From Ipomoea triloba (lineage: Eukaryota; Streptophyta; Magnoliopsida; Solanales; Convolvulaceae), in the NCBI RefSeq assembly GCF_003576645.1, contig NC_044924.1:19997563-20061562 (forward strand): 64,000 bases of DNA. The letters are read 5' to 3'. Numbering within the stretch: position 1 is the stretch's first letter; every line of letters starts with the position of its first letter. The position numbers and the translations under genes are program-made. Positions 21,934-34,700 of the stretch are shown here, piece after piece. Below the pieces are notes generated by a model that made no database searches, was not told the DNA's origin, and saw nothing but the letters and a program-made list of their open reading frames with translations.

Positions 21934-23098
21934 TGTTGGCATTTAAGAGGTTAAAAAGAAAGAGTTACGGGAATGGCTAGGAGTAGGATTCATTGGTAAG
22001 AGAGGGGAAGGTTGTGTTGGGTGTGATAAAAGGAAAAGTAAAGACGGAGATCGGGGCCTTAGGCTTCTCTATGTGGACTATCTTTGTATGGTCTCGTGAG
22101 CTAAAGATGTGGAATAGACTAGGGAGTTCATGGCACATCACCAAGTGGCGTCACACTTTGGACTCCCACATCCTCATTCGGTTGGGGCATTTCATCGAAC
22201 ACTTTGTTTACCACTCCTCTCGGATCTTGTCCTCTCGGACTAAGAGCGGAGATGTGGGTGAGTGAGACTCGTGAGTGGCCGCTATTGCGCACACACTCAC
22301 TTCCTTTGGGTTTGCTACCTAATGTGGTCACACTTAGGCACAAAGCATCAATAAACATCATCCACACAAGATCATCATCCAACAATCATAAAGCTCACAT
22401 TTAATCTAGCAATTTATATCAAACATCCACATAGATTCACCTTGGGGCCACCAATCCCCTTTCTAATCTACTCTAACATTATAAAGAAACAAGAACAAGA
22501 AAGGAAATATCAAAGAAACAAGTATAAGATTAAATAATGGGGAGAATGATTACCACCCTTAGAAAGGGGATCTTTACAATCTTGTTCTTGAAATCTCAAT
22601 CTTCTATCTTGATCTTCAATCTAATCTAAGCTAAAAGGAAAGGAATTTTCCCCCAAGGGGAGAAAACCCTAAAAGAAATTTTGATCTAAAACTATCCTAA
22701 GGTTGCTTCCCTTTTGATTTTCGCCAAAGCTTCTTTAAATAGCAGATTCTAGGTCGCGTACGAGGGTGCGTACGGTCGTACGCGACGGTATTCTGGTTAA
22801 TTGCTCCTCTCACACGCGTGGTGGAGGGCGTGGGGAGCTTCTGGAATTATTTCACGCCCCTCCACACGCGTGTGAGGCTGCGTGGGAGGCTCCTGCTTCA
22901 TGGTTTCTTCATTTTCTGCTCAGTTTTGGCCTTAAGTCCTCCTTTTGGCTGTAGAATACCTTAAAAACATCTTCCATGCTCTCGTTAGAAGTTTTGGTCA
23001 CATCTGAATCTAAATGCATGATGTTCTTATGAAATGGGTAATAAACTATACAATACCCTTAAATGACCCTTAAAATAAGCTATTCTTGGTGCTTATCA
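21934..23098 (-). repeat. Solo LTR (1.17 kb) inside the CACTA gene
   Basis: On the minus strand it begins TGATAAGCACCAAGAATAGC (23098) and ends AAATGCCAACA (21934), the TG...CA form of a gypsy-type LTR. No internal retrotransposon sequence adjoins it. A matching 5-bp target duplication is not evident (TAGTG and CGTGC). It interrupts a CACTA exon between GEWELN and AFGIAYKGETVHGVEL. A rearranged inverted copy lies at 30243-31410. Confidence 0.6.
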
Positions 23099-23178
23099 CG
23101 TGCAGTGGCATTTGGGATAGCTTACAAGGGTGAAACGGTTCACGGGGTAGAATTAAATGCAGATCAAGTGAAAGTAAG

Positions 23179-25737
23179 TGTGACACCCCCAACCTCACAC
23201 CGGCTGAGATAGCTAAAGCTTAACACAACAGCTGCCAATCTCAACCATCAAACGAAAACATAGCGGAAGCGATTTAAAACCTAAGGGGCGTCATGCCACA
23301 TCTAGGTATAAACACAACCTAGATGCACAGGCTAAACATAAAACGAACTAAGCTGTCATAGATATAAACCAAGGTAAAATCCTCAAGTCATAATCCACAA
23401 GTACCCAAATCACTAATCAAGAGTTATAAAGTCTCAAATGGCTCACAGGCCAAAGCATAAATCTAAAAACATAACCACTATCTAAGCCTCCTCAGACGGG
23501 TATATCTCTATCGCGCTCACGCAAAGGCTTTAAGGCGAACCTGGAAAACACACAAAGAACCATTAGCAAAAGAATGCTAAGCAACCACCATTCACACCCG
23601 CAAGGAGATATAGATATACATAAGCTTGTAAATAGGTTTACACACCCATATAGAATATAAACACCAACGAACTGTTCAGTAGTTGAAAACGATACTCAAC
23701 AATAATAAGCTGAACGAATCACAAACCAAGACTCAGTCAAACAAAGCCAATAGCCAACAACAAAGCATAATGCAATAACGAACCATAACCGAGATCCATA
23801 AGGTATCGACCGAATTAGCATAAAGAGCTCATAAAACGGACCAAGAAGGAACCCCAACTCCAACCTCCAAACCAAGTCAACCCAACCACCAAACCAAGTC
23901 AAACCACATAGTCAGAAGTCAGGAGTCAAGAGTCAATCTCGGAAAAACCGGTACACAGGGGTGACCAACCCAAAGTCAGTGGTCAAGAGCCAAACCCGGA
24001 AAACCGGTACACAGGGGTGATGAGCCCAATCACAGGACCGAAGTCCAATCACAGGGACCGAGTCATAAGGACCGACAGTCCAATCACAGGGACCGAAGTC
24101 CAATCACAGGGGTAATCAACCCAATCACAGGGACCGAAGTCCAAAGTCGAGTATAGTCAGTAGTAGCACAGTCAAAATCCAACACAACCTCCAACAATCC
24201 ACAAAACCACCTCACAACCGTCATACTCCAACATCACTCAAAGCAACCAAAACAAAGTGTTCATCTCAAATATGAACACAAACCAACTCCCAGGTAATGA
24301 ATCAAAATCAATAGATCAAGAATACCAACAATGGAAACCAAAGACATGAATCAATACTCCAAACTATGGTCATAAATACCCAATAAATGACATGAATAAA
24401 TACTCCAAAGACATGGTAAAATACCCAAAAAACAATCCAACAATAATCAGAACAAAGGAGAACAACAGACAACAACAACAGCGAAACTGCTCACTGGAAA
24501 TCAATTCCCAGTGGCCTAACGGAACACCGCAACGGAGCACACCTCTCCGCCGACCTCCTCCGCAAAGAGGAGACGGTCTCCCTCAACGGGCCTCTCCCCT
24601 CCGCCCGACACCACCGTCGCCACCTTGCGGATCGCCCTCGCGGGTTAATTGTGCCGTCCGGGTCTTCCGCAAGGCCAACCCAATTTCCAGATTCCAGAAC
24701 CGAGAACAGACATGAACAAATCCAACTTCCAGAATACAAATCAGACCAAATACACTCACATTTCATCCAATTTAGAGTCCAAAAATAAGGAAATCCATAA
24801 CATCATTGATCATACAACACAAGGCAAAAGATCAAGATGAAAACCAACAAAATACATCCAAGAAATAGGCTAACAACAAGAATTTTCAGGATTTCCAACA
24901 CCAAGACATCATATATAGAATAGGTGAACAAAATAGATTTTGATGGACATAGTGGTTACCTCAAAGAGCTTTTCCTATTCCAACAAGTCTTTTGCTAGCT
25001 CACAAAGCCCCACCTTCACCTTGATCATCTTTTTCCCAAAGAACCCCAAAAGAACACTTATAAGATTATGTAAAAAGACTATCTAAAACCATAAAATGCA
25101 AGGTAGATTCTAGGCTAGATGCACTTACCCAATCCTAAACAAGCTTAAAGTAGCAATCTTGACTTGAAAACTTGTAGGAGAAATGAAGATCAATTTTAGG
25201 GAAATATGGAGTGGAAAATGGCGTGAGAGTATAGGTAGGAGGAAGAAAGGAGTGAAAGTCTTTAGGGTATTTTGATCTTCAAAATATATACTAAGAATAC
25301 ATACAATATTTAGGGTGTAAGACATTAAATGATGTGGGCTTAAGTAACTTATAGAATAGTGGGTGTAGGAAATTAAATATAATCAAGACTAGTAAGTTGG
25401 GCTTAATAAATTCACCCCTTACAAATTAAATACAAGAATTAGCCCATAAGATGTCTTAGAAACAAATATATATATATATATAATGTATGATCAAGAATGT
25501 GGGCTTGTAGATTATTTAATTACAAAGGTTGTAAGGGTCCAAATTAAATAAAATCCTTACAAGAATAAATTCAATTAATTTGGGCTCTTGATTAGAATAA
25601 TTAAGTTAGGCATCAAATATATATACAAGTGTATATATATATATTAAATTGGAAGAATTAGCCAATTGGAATTAATTAAATTGCCCAAGGAATTAATTAT
25701 CGAACGAAAGGCTTGAACGAATTTACGGGGTGTTACA
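23179..25737 (-). repeat. Solo LTR of a gypsy-type element (2.56 kb) with target duplication
   Basis: On the minus strand it begins TGTAACACCCCGTAAATTCG and ends GGGGGTGTCACA, giving imperfect terminal repeats TGTRACACCCC. It is flanked by GTAAG on the left (23174-23178) and, in the better copy of the right junction (26584), GTAAG again, a 5-bp target duplication. The open frame of the CACTA exon resumes after it (QVKVSVDKVID). Partial copies of this LTR recur at 25750-26583, 26985-27831 and 31742-31982, and an inverted part lies in 28475-30172. Confidence 0.75.
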
Positions 25738-25748
25738 GTAGTGTGGAT

Positions 25749-26583
25749 NGTGAACAAAATAGATTTTGATGGACATAGTGGTTACCTCAAAGAGCTTTTC
25801 CTATTCCAACAAGTCTTTTGCTAGCTCACAAAGCCCCACCTTCACCTTGATCATCTTTTTCCCAAAGAACCCCAAAAGAACACTTATAAGATTATGTAAA
25901 AAGACTATCTAAAACCATAAAATGCAAGGTAGATTCTAGGCTAGATGCACTTACCCAATCCTAAACAAGCTTAAAGTAGCAATCTTGACTTGAAAACTTG
26001 TAGGAGAAATGAAGATCAATTTTAGGGAAATATGGAGTGGAAAATGGCGTGTAGGAGTATAGGGTAGGAGGAAGAAAGGANCAGTGGTCAAGAGCCAAAC
26101 CCGGAAAACCGGTACACAGGGGTGATGAGCCCAATCACAGGGACCGAAGTCCAATCACAGGGACCGAAGTCCAATCACAAGGACCGACAGTCCAATCACA
26201 GGGACCGAAGTCCGATCACAGGGGTAATCAACCCAATCACAGGGACCGAAGTCCAAAGTCAGTATAGTCAGTAGTAGCACAGTCAAATCCAACCAACAAC
26301 CTCCAACATCATCCACAAAACCACCGTCACAACCGCATACTCCAACATCAACTCAAAGCAACCAAAACAAAGTGTTCATCTCAAATATGAACACAAACCA
26401 ACTCCCAGGTAATGAATCGAAGAATCAATAGATCAAGAATACCAACAATGGAAACCAAAGACATGAATCAATACTCCAAACTATGGTANTAAATTGGAAG
26501 AATTAGCCCAATTGGAATTAAATTAAATTGCCCAAGGAATTAATTATCGAACGAAAGGCTTGAACGAATTTACGGGGTGTTAC
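25749..26583. other. Redundant LTR fragments joined at single ambiguous bases (probable assembly artefact)
   Basis: 25750-26080 repeats 24925-25255. After the N at 26081, 26082-26488 repeats 23965-24388. After the N at 26489, 26490-26583 repeats the LTR end (25645-25737). None of these pieces adds new sequence. Each junction coincides with an N (25749, 26081, 26489). Confidence 0.75.
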
Positions 26584-26890
26584 AGTAAGTGTGGATAAAG
26601 TTATTGATCCAAGAGCTCCTGTACCAGTAAGTGTGGATAAAGTTATTGATCCAAGAGCTCCTGTACCATTCCGTGTGGATAAAGTTATTGATCCAAGAGC
26701 TCCTGTACCATTCCCTACCGATGAGGTTCAGCTAGTAGGAGCTGCTGTACCATTCCCTACCGATGAGGTTCAGCTAGTAGGAGCTGCTGTACCATTCCCT
26801 ACCGATGAGGTTCAGCTAGTAGGAGCTGCAATGCATCAATTTGTTATTTGGTCAAAGAAGTTGGTAGAGTTATGCACTCAAGCTTATGAG
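26584..26890 (+). pseudogene. CACTA second gene exon with 42-bp stutter repeats
   Basis: The exon continues the CACTA transposase after the LTR. Its core reads VSVDKVIDPRAPVP, then FPTDEVQLVGAA, then MHQFVIWSKKLVEL, and it ends in a GTATGC donor at 26891. The first two blocks are each present three times in exact 42-bp units. A second assembled version at 27832-27968 has each block once, so the repeats here are probably not real protein structure. Confidence 0.6.
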
Positions 26891-26984
26891 GTATGCATTC
26901 TCAAAACTTTTGGTTCTTAAAAAGTATTTAATTTACTCTTTAAAACTAGTAATTGTTATTACTTATATTGAACAGTTAAAAAGA

Positions 26985-27831
26985 ATGTATTTCCAACACC
27001 AAGAACATCATATATAGAATAGGTGAAAAATAGATTTTGATGGACATAGTGGTTACCTCAAAGAGCTTTTCCTATTCCAACAAGCCTTTTGCTAGCTCAC
27101 AAAGCCCCACCTTCACCTTGATCATCTTTTTCCCAAAGAACCCCAAAAGAACACTTATAAGATTATGTAAAAAGACTATCAAAACAAAAATGCAAGAGAT
27201 TCTAGGCTAGATGCACTTACCCAATCCTAAACAAGCTTAAAGTAGCAATCTTGACTTGAAAACTTGTAGGAGAAATGAAGATCAATTTTTAGGGAAATAT
27301 GGAGTGGAAAATGGGTGTAGGAGTATAGGGTAGGAGGAAGAAAGGAGTGAAAGTCTTTAGGGTATTTTGATCTTCAAATATATACTAAGAATACATACAA
27401 TATTTAGGGTGTAAGACATTAAATGATGTGGGCTTAAGTAACTTATAGAATAGTGGGTGTAGGAAATTAAATATAATCAAGACTAGTAAGTTGGGCTTAA
27501 TAAATTCACCCCTTACAAATTAAATACAAGAATTAGCCCATAAGATGTCTTAGAAACAATATATATATATATATAATGTATGATCAAGAATGTGGGCTTG
27601 TAGGATATTTAATAACAAATTGTAAGGGTCCAAATTGAATAAAATCCCTTACAAGAATAAATTCAATTAATTGGGCTCTTGATTAGAATAATTAATTAGG
27701 CTCAAATATATATACAAGTGTATATAATATATATTAAATTGAAAGAATTAGCCCAATTGGAATTAAATTAAATTGCCCAAGGAATTAATTATCGAACGAA
27801 AGGCTTGAACGAATTTACGGGGTGTTACAGT
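26985..27831. other. Repeated LTR segment (assembly redundancy)
   Basis: This repeats 24893-25737 with small indels and again ends at the CACTA junction GTAAGTGTGG. It interrupts the next CACTA exon after only about ten bases. That is implausible as biology given the identical second version that follows. Confidence 0.65.
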
Positions 27832-28449
27832 AAGTGTGGATAAAGTTATTGATCCAAGAGCTCCTGTACCATTCCCTACCGATGAGGTTCAGCTAGTAGG
27901 AGCTGCAATGCATCAATTTGTTATTTGGTCAAAGAAGTTGTAGAGTTATGCACTCAAGCTTATGAGGTATGCATTCTCAAAACTTTTGGTTCTTAAAAAG
28001 TATTTAATTTACTCTTTAAAACTAGTAATTGTTATTACTTATATTGAACAGTTAAAAGAATGTCCAAATTGACGATTGAATCCGCTGTGCAACAATCTAA
28101 TGTTGATATGATTATAGTTGATCCGACTTCTTTGAGTCCTTTATGTCAAAAGGCATATAAAGTTGCTCGAAAACCAGAAAAAATCTTGTGGTGCAAATGT
28201 CTCGGTGGTATTGTGGGCGACATTGAATATGATGTATATGTGAGAAGTTGGAGACCATGCGGTTTTTGAATATGGAGACGTTGGATATTTGTTGTATGCA
28301 GTTCTTTATAAGGTATAAGTTCTTTGCTATTATTTGTTTATAATATTTTTCATTTCAATTATTTGATATATATATATATAATTAATTGGATGTATTTTTG
28401 TAATAGGTGTCTGTATATAGGAATTTCATTTGGCATCCAGACCACGTAT
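27832..28449 (+). pseudogene. Second assembled version of the CACTA exon and start of the Ulp1 exon
   Basis: It contains the unstuttered VSVDKVID to KKL exon, the intron, and the first Ulp1 exon (from 28052) with three small indels relative to 31986 and 33230. It ends in the N gap. This is lower-quality duplicate sequence of the same locus. Confidence 0.6.
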
Positions 28450-28474
28450 NNNNNNNNNNNNNNNNNNNNNNNNN
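28450..28474. other. Assembly gap (25 N)
   Basis: A run of 25 unknown bases sits at the junction between forward CACTA sequence and a 3.27 kb inverted copy. Confidence 0.99.
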
Positions 28475-31400
28475 CCTGAAAATTCTTGTTGTTAGCCTAT
28501 TTCTTGGATGTATTTTGTTGGTTTTCATCTTGATCTTTTGCCTTGTGTTGTATGATCAATGATGTTATGGATTTCCTTATTTTTGGACTCTAAATTGGAT
28601 GAAATGTGAGTGTATTTGGTCTGATTTGTATTCTGGAAGTTGGATTTGTTCATGTCTGTTCTCGGTTCTGGAATCTGGAAATTGGGTTGGCCTTGCGGAA
28701 GACCCGGACGGCACAATAACCCGCGAGGGCGATCCGCAAGGTGGCGACGGTGGTGTCGGGGGAGGGGAGGCCCGTTGAGGGAGACCGTCTCCTCTTTGGG
28801 AGGAGGTCGGCGGAGAGGTGTGCTCCGTTGCGGTGTTCCGTTAGGCCACTGGGAATTGATTTCCAGTGAGCAGTTTCGCTGTTGTTGTTGTCTGTTGTTC
28901 TCCTTTGTTCTGATTATTGTTGGATTGTTTTTTGGGTATTTTACCATGTCTTTGGAGTATTTATTCATGTCATTTATTGGGTATTTGACCATAGTTTGGA
29001 GTATTGATTCATGTCTTTGGTTTCCATTGTTGGTATTCTTGATCTATTGATCTCTTGATTCATTACCTGGGAGTTGGTTTGTGTTCATATTTGAGATGAA
29101 CACTTTGTTTTGGTTGCTTTGAGTGATGTTGGAGTATGAGGTTGTGATGGTGGTTTTGTGGATTGATTTGGAGGGTTGGTTGGATTTTGACTGTGCTACT
29201 ATGACTATACTACTGACTTTGGACTTCGGTCCCTGTGATTGGGTTGATTACCCCTGTGATTGGACTTCGGTCCCTGTGATTGGACTGTCGGTCCTTGTAC
29301 TCGGTCCCTGTGATTGGACTTCGGTCCTGTGATTGGGCTCATCACCCCCTGTGTACCGGTTTTCCGGGTTTGGCTCTTGACCACTGACTTTGGGTTGGTC
29401 ACCCCTGTGTACCGGTTTTTCCGGATTGACTCTTGACTCCTGACTTCTGACTATGTGTTTGACTTGTTTGGTGGTTGGGTTGACTTGGTTGGAGGTTGGA
29501 GTTGGGGTTCCTTCTTGGTCCGTTTTATGAGCTCTTTATGCTAATTCGGTCGATACCTTATGGATCTCGGTTATGGTTCGTTATTGCATTATGCTTTGTT
29601 GTTGGCTATTGGCTTTGTTTGACTGAGTCTTGGTTTGTGATTCGTTCAGCTTATTATTGTTGAGTATCGTTTTCAACTACTGAACAGTTCGTTGGTGTTT
29701 ATATTCTATATGGGTGTGTAAACCTATTTACAAGCTTATGTATATCTATATCTCCTTGCGGGTGTGAATGGTGGTTGCTTAGCATTCTTTTGCTAATGGT
29801 TCTTTGTGTGTTTTCCAGGTATCCTAAAGCTTTGCGTGAGCGCGATAGAGATTACCCGTCTGAGGAGGCTTAGATAGTGGTTATGTTTTTAGATTTGCTT
29901 GGCCTGTGAGCCATTGAGACTTTATAACTCTTGATTAGTGATTTGGTACTTGTGGATTATGACTTGAGATTTTTACCTTGGTTTATATCTATGACAGCTT
30001 AGTTCGTTTTATGTTTAGCCTGTGCATCTAGGTTGTGTTTATACCTAGATGTGGCATGACGCCCCTTAGGTTTTAAATCGCTTCCGCTATGTTTTCGTTT
30101 GATGGTTGAGATTGGCAGCTGTTGTGTTAAGCTTTAGCTATCTCAGCCGGTGTGAGGTTGGGGGTGTCACACTTACTTTCACTTGATCTGCATTTAATTC
30201 TACCCCGTGAACCGTTTCACCCTTGTAAGCTATCCCAAATGCCACTGCACGTGATAAGCACCAAGAATAGCTTATTTTAAGGGTCATTTAAGGTATTGTA
30301 TAGTTTATTACCCATTTCATAAGAACATCATGCATTTAGATTCAGATGTGACCAAAACTTCTAACGAGAGCATGGAAGATGTTTTTAAGGTATTCTACAG
30401 CAAAAGAGGACTTAAGGCCAAAACTGAGCAGAAAATGAAGAAACCATGAAGCAGGAGCCTCCCACGCAGCCTCACACGCGTGTGGAGGGCGTGAAAAAAT
30501 TCCAGAAGCTCCCCCACGCCTCCACCACGCGTGTGAGAGGAGCAATTAACCAGAATACCGTCGCGTACGACCGTACGCACCCTCGTACGCGACCTAGAAT
30601 CTGCTATTTAAAGAAGCTTTGGCGAAAATCAAAAGGGAAGCAACCTTAGGATAGTTTTAGATCAAAATTTCTTTTAGGGTTTTCTCCCCTTGGGGAAATT
30701 CCTTTCCTTTTAGCTTAGATTAGATTGAAGATCAAGATAGAAGATTGAGATTTCAAGAACAAGATTGTAAAGATCCCCTTTCTAAGGGTGGTAATCATTC
30801 TCCCCATTATTAATCTTATACTTGTTTCTTTGATATTTCCTTTCTTGTTCTTGTTTCTTTATAATGTTAGAGTAGATTAGAAAGGGGATTGGTGGCCCCA
30901 AGGTGAATCTATGTGGATGTTTGATATAAATTGCTAGATTAAATGTGACTTTATGATTGTTGGATGATGATCTTGTGTGGATGATGTTTATTGATGCTTT
31001 GTGCCTAAGTGTGACCACATTAGGTAGCAAACCCAAAGGAAGTGAGTGTGTGCGCAATAGCGGCCACTCACGAGTCTCACTCACCCACATCTCCGCTCTT
31101 AGTCCGAAGAGGACAAGATCCGAGAGGAGTGGTAGACAAGTGTTCGATGAAATGCCCCAACCGAATGAGGATGTGGGAGTCCAAAGTGTGACGCCACTTG
31201 GTGATGTGCCATGAACTCCCTAGTCTATTCCACATCTTAGCTCACGAACCATACAAAGATAGTCCACATAGAGAAGCCTAAGGCCCCGATCTCCGTCTTT
31301 CTTTTCCTTTTATCACACCCAACACAACCTTCCCCTCTCTTACCAATGAATCCTACTCTAGCCATTCCGTAACTCTTTCTTTTAACCTCTTAAATGCCAA

Positions 31401-31741
31401 CACACTAATTGTTGTCCCATTCGCCATCCTTGAGAGACACGACACTCGGGGAGTCTTGACTCTTCGTTTTACCACCTTCCACCTTCATATTCACTCCCAC
31501 TAAAACCACAGCATCAGCACGTCTAACGGGATCTTCCAAATACAACTGGCATCGTGCTCCTACCTACATGATTTCATATTTAAAAATCAGCAAAACTGTG
31601 TTTTAACATATAATAATAAGATTAACTATAAATGATACTTACAGCCGGTAAATCAGCAAAAGGGTCTGGAAAACTAGCTTTGTCACTGTGATGAGATTGT
31701 GGGTCGACATATATGTCATCCTCCCCGCCTTGATTGTGCAG
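28475..31741 (-). other. Inverted near-copy of 21596-24889
   Basis: Read on the minus strand this segment reproduces the CACTA exon (21596-21933), the 1.17 kb LTR and the first two thirds of the 2.56 kb LTR, in order, with scattered substitutions and indels. It starts at the N gap and ends directly in another LTR fragment at 31742. It may be a mis-oriented haplotype contig or a true inverted duplication. The position beside N's favours the former. Confidence 0.7.
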
Positions 31742-33227
31742 GTTATTTCCAACACCAAGAACATCATATATAGAATAGGTGAACAAAATAGATTTTGATG
31801 GACATAGTGGTTACCTCAAAGAGCTTTTCCTATTCCAACAAGTCTTTTGCTAGCTCACAAAGCCCCACCTTCACCTTGATCATCTTTTTCCCAAAGAACC
31901 CCAAAAGAACACTTATAAGATTATGTAAAAAGACTATCTAAAACCATAAAATGCAAGGTAGATTCTAGGCTAGATGCACTTANTTAAAAAGAATGTCCAA
32001 ATTGACGATTGAATCCGCTGTGCAACAATCTAATGTTGATATGATTATAGTTGATCCGACTTCTTTGAGTCCTTTATGTCAAAAGGCATATAAAGTTGCT
32101 CGAAAACCAGAAAAAAATCTTGTGGTGCAAATGTCTCGTGGTATTGTGGGCGACATTGAATATGATGTATATGTTGAGAAGTTGGAGACCATGCGGTTTT
32201 TGAATATGGAGACGTTGGATATTTGTTGTATGCAGTTCTTTATAAGGTATAAGTTCTTTGCTATTATTTGTTTATAATATTTTTCATTTCAATTATTTGA
32301 TATATATATATATAATTAATTGGATGTATTTTTGTAATAGGTGTCTGTATAAGGAATTTCATTTGGCATCCAAGACCACGTATGGCTTTATAGATCCATA
32401 TTACATTCAACCAAAATTGACGATTAAAGCACAACGAACAGGGTATATAAATGTCACCATGCAATATGGACAGAAAAAATGTTATTTAGCCCCTTACATT
32501 TATAAGTAAGTTTTAATTGCTTTAAATAAAATAGTTTAAATACAATGTGCTTTTATTACATATTATATTTATTTACAACTAATAAATTATTTGTTTGTAG
32601 GGAACATTGGATGTTGATGGCAATTTGTCCACTGTTATATGAAATCTATTGGTTTGATTCCGTTGGACACGAACCACGTCAGGACATTAAAGACATAGTT
32701 GAAACGTCGGTAAACTTATAACTAATTAATACTTATTATACATAAAGTACGGTGCCATATAGTATTTATGTATACATATCTCTTATATTTATAGGTGTAT
32801 GAAATCAACATTACATGAAAACAAATCGTCAACCAAAATGGATTAATTGTTTGGTAAGTATTTTAAACATTTGTAAAACTACATATATTTCATAGTTTTT
32901 AATTAAATGAATTCTTAATTGTATTATAATTCAAATATATAGTGTGCCAAACAAGTTGGAGCTACCGAATGCGGGTATTATGTGATGAAGTACATGTTTG
33001 AAATTCTTTCCAAAGAAGCATACGAAGGAATGGATAAGGCAAGTAATTTAAGAAAATACATTTCTCATTCAAATTTTAAAAATACTAGATTAAATTAGCT
33101 TACTAATTATTATTTATTACTTTTCAAAATTATTACAGATAGTGGAGAGAGTTGGTTCATTGAGCTACAATCAACAAGAGATTGATGAAGTTAGACACAC
33201 ATGGGCCAAGTACTTCATTGATGAATN
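31742..33227 (+). other. LTR fragment and duplicate of the Ulp1 region
   Basis: 31742-31982 repeats LTR sequence (24893-25130). After the N at 31983, 31984-33226 is essentially identical to 33228-34470, base for base including introns. The N at 33227 separates the two. Identical introns point to the same locus being represented twice. Confidence 0.8.
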
Positions 33228-34532
33228 TTAAAAAGAATGTCCAAATTGACGATTGAATCCGCTGTGCAACAATCTAATGTTGATATGATTATAGTTGATC
33301 CGACTTCTTTGAGTCCTTTATGTCAAAAGGCATATAAAGTTGCTCGAAAACCAGAAAAAAATCTTGTGGTGCAAATGTCTCGTGGTATTGTGGGCGACAT
33401 TGAATATGATGTATATGTTGAGAAGTTGGAGACCATGCGGTTTTTGAATATGGAGACGTTGGATATTTGTTGTATGCAGTTCTTTATAAGGTATAAGTTC
33501 TTTGCTATTATTTGTTTATAATATTTTTCATTTCAATTATTTGATATATATATATATAATTAATTGGATGTATTTTTGTAATAGGTGTCTGTATAAGGAA
33601 TTTCATTTGGCATCCAAGACCACGTATGGCTTTATAGATCCATATTACATTCAACCAAAATTGACGATTAAAGCACAACGAACAGGGTATATAAATGTCA
33701 CCATGCAATATGGACAGAAAAAATGTTATTTAGCCCCTTACATTTATAAGTAAGTTTTAATTGCTTTAAATAAAATAGTTTAAATACAATGTGCTTTTAT
33801 TACATATTATATTTATTTACAACTAATAAATTATTTGTTTGTAGGGAACATTGGATGTTGATGGCAATTTGTCCACTGTTATATGAAATCTATTGGTTTG
33901 ATTCCGTTGGACACGAACCACGTCAGGACATTAAAGACATAGTTGAAACGTCGGTAAACTTATAACTAATTAATACTTATTATACATAAAGTACGGTGCC
34001 ATATAGTATTTATGTATACATATCTCTTATATTTATAGGTGTATGAAATCAACATTACATGAAAACAAATCGTCAACCAAAATGGATTAATTGTTTGGTA
34101 AGTATTTTAAACATTTGTAAAACTACATATATTTCATAGTTTTTAATTAAATGAATTCTTAATTGTATTATAATTCAAATATATAGTGTGCCAAACAAGT
34201 TGGAGCTACCGAATGCGGGTATTATGTGATGAAGTACATGTTTGAAATTCTTTCCAAAGAAGCATACGAAGGAATGGATAAGGCAAGTAATTTAAGAAAA
34301 TACATTTCTCATTCAAATTTTAAAAATACTAGATTAAATTAGCTTACTAATTATTATTTATTACTTTTCAAAATTATTACAGATAGTGGAGAGAGTTGGT
34401 TCATTGAGCTACAATCAACAAGAGATTGATGAAGTTAGACACACATGGGCCAAGTACTTCATTGATGAATGGATTAATACATACACATGGGCCAAGTACT
34501 TCATTGATGAATGGATTAATACATTGCATTAG
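33228..34532 (+). pseudogene. Ulp1-like C48 cysteine protease domain of the CACTA second gene
   Basis: Six exons can be drawn: 33228-33490, 33585-33749, 33845-33953, 34039-34097, 34187-34282 and 34383-34532. The catalytic triad residues of the Ulp1/SENP family are visible: His in KEHWMLM, Asp in WFDSVGHEP and Cys in GATECGYYVMKYM. The intron after 34282 has a GC donor (GCAAGT). Exon 4 reads KTNRQPKWINC only in a frame that does not match the preceding exon's phase and carries a TGA, so a small lesion breaks the protein. The C-terminus ends with a duplicated 14-residue unit (TWAKYFIDEWINT). The role in transposition is unknown; proteases of this family process ubiquitin-like proteins. Confidence 0.75.
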
Positions 34533-34700
34533 GCCAAGTACTTCATTGATGAATGGATTAATACATTGCATTAGTATGTGAAATAGTAATGTGATGTATT
34601 GCTTTTATTGCATTAGTATGTGAAATAGTAATGTGATGTATTGCTTTTATTGCTTCAGTATGTGAAATAGTAATGTGATGTATTGCTTTTATTGCTTCGG
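34441..34700. repeat. 42-bp stutter repeats at the end of the Ulp1 exon and its 3' flank
   Basis: GGCCAAGTACTTCATTGATG recurs at 34448, 34490 and 34532 (spacing 42). TATGTGAAATAG recurs at 34575, 34617 and 34659 (spacing 42). The two arrays have different content but the same period. Confidence 0.8.

Noticed and set aside
24392..24715. Pro/Arg-rich open frame and its antisense, also at 28525-29050
   Set aside because: Lies wholly inside the 2.56-kb LTR and its inverted copy. GC-rich stretch without recognisable protein features.
26591..26920. Repeat protein of 14-residue units
   Set aside because: The same exon at 27832 has single units. The repetition is best explained by a duplication or assembly stutter.
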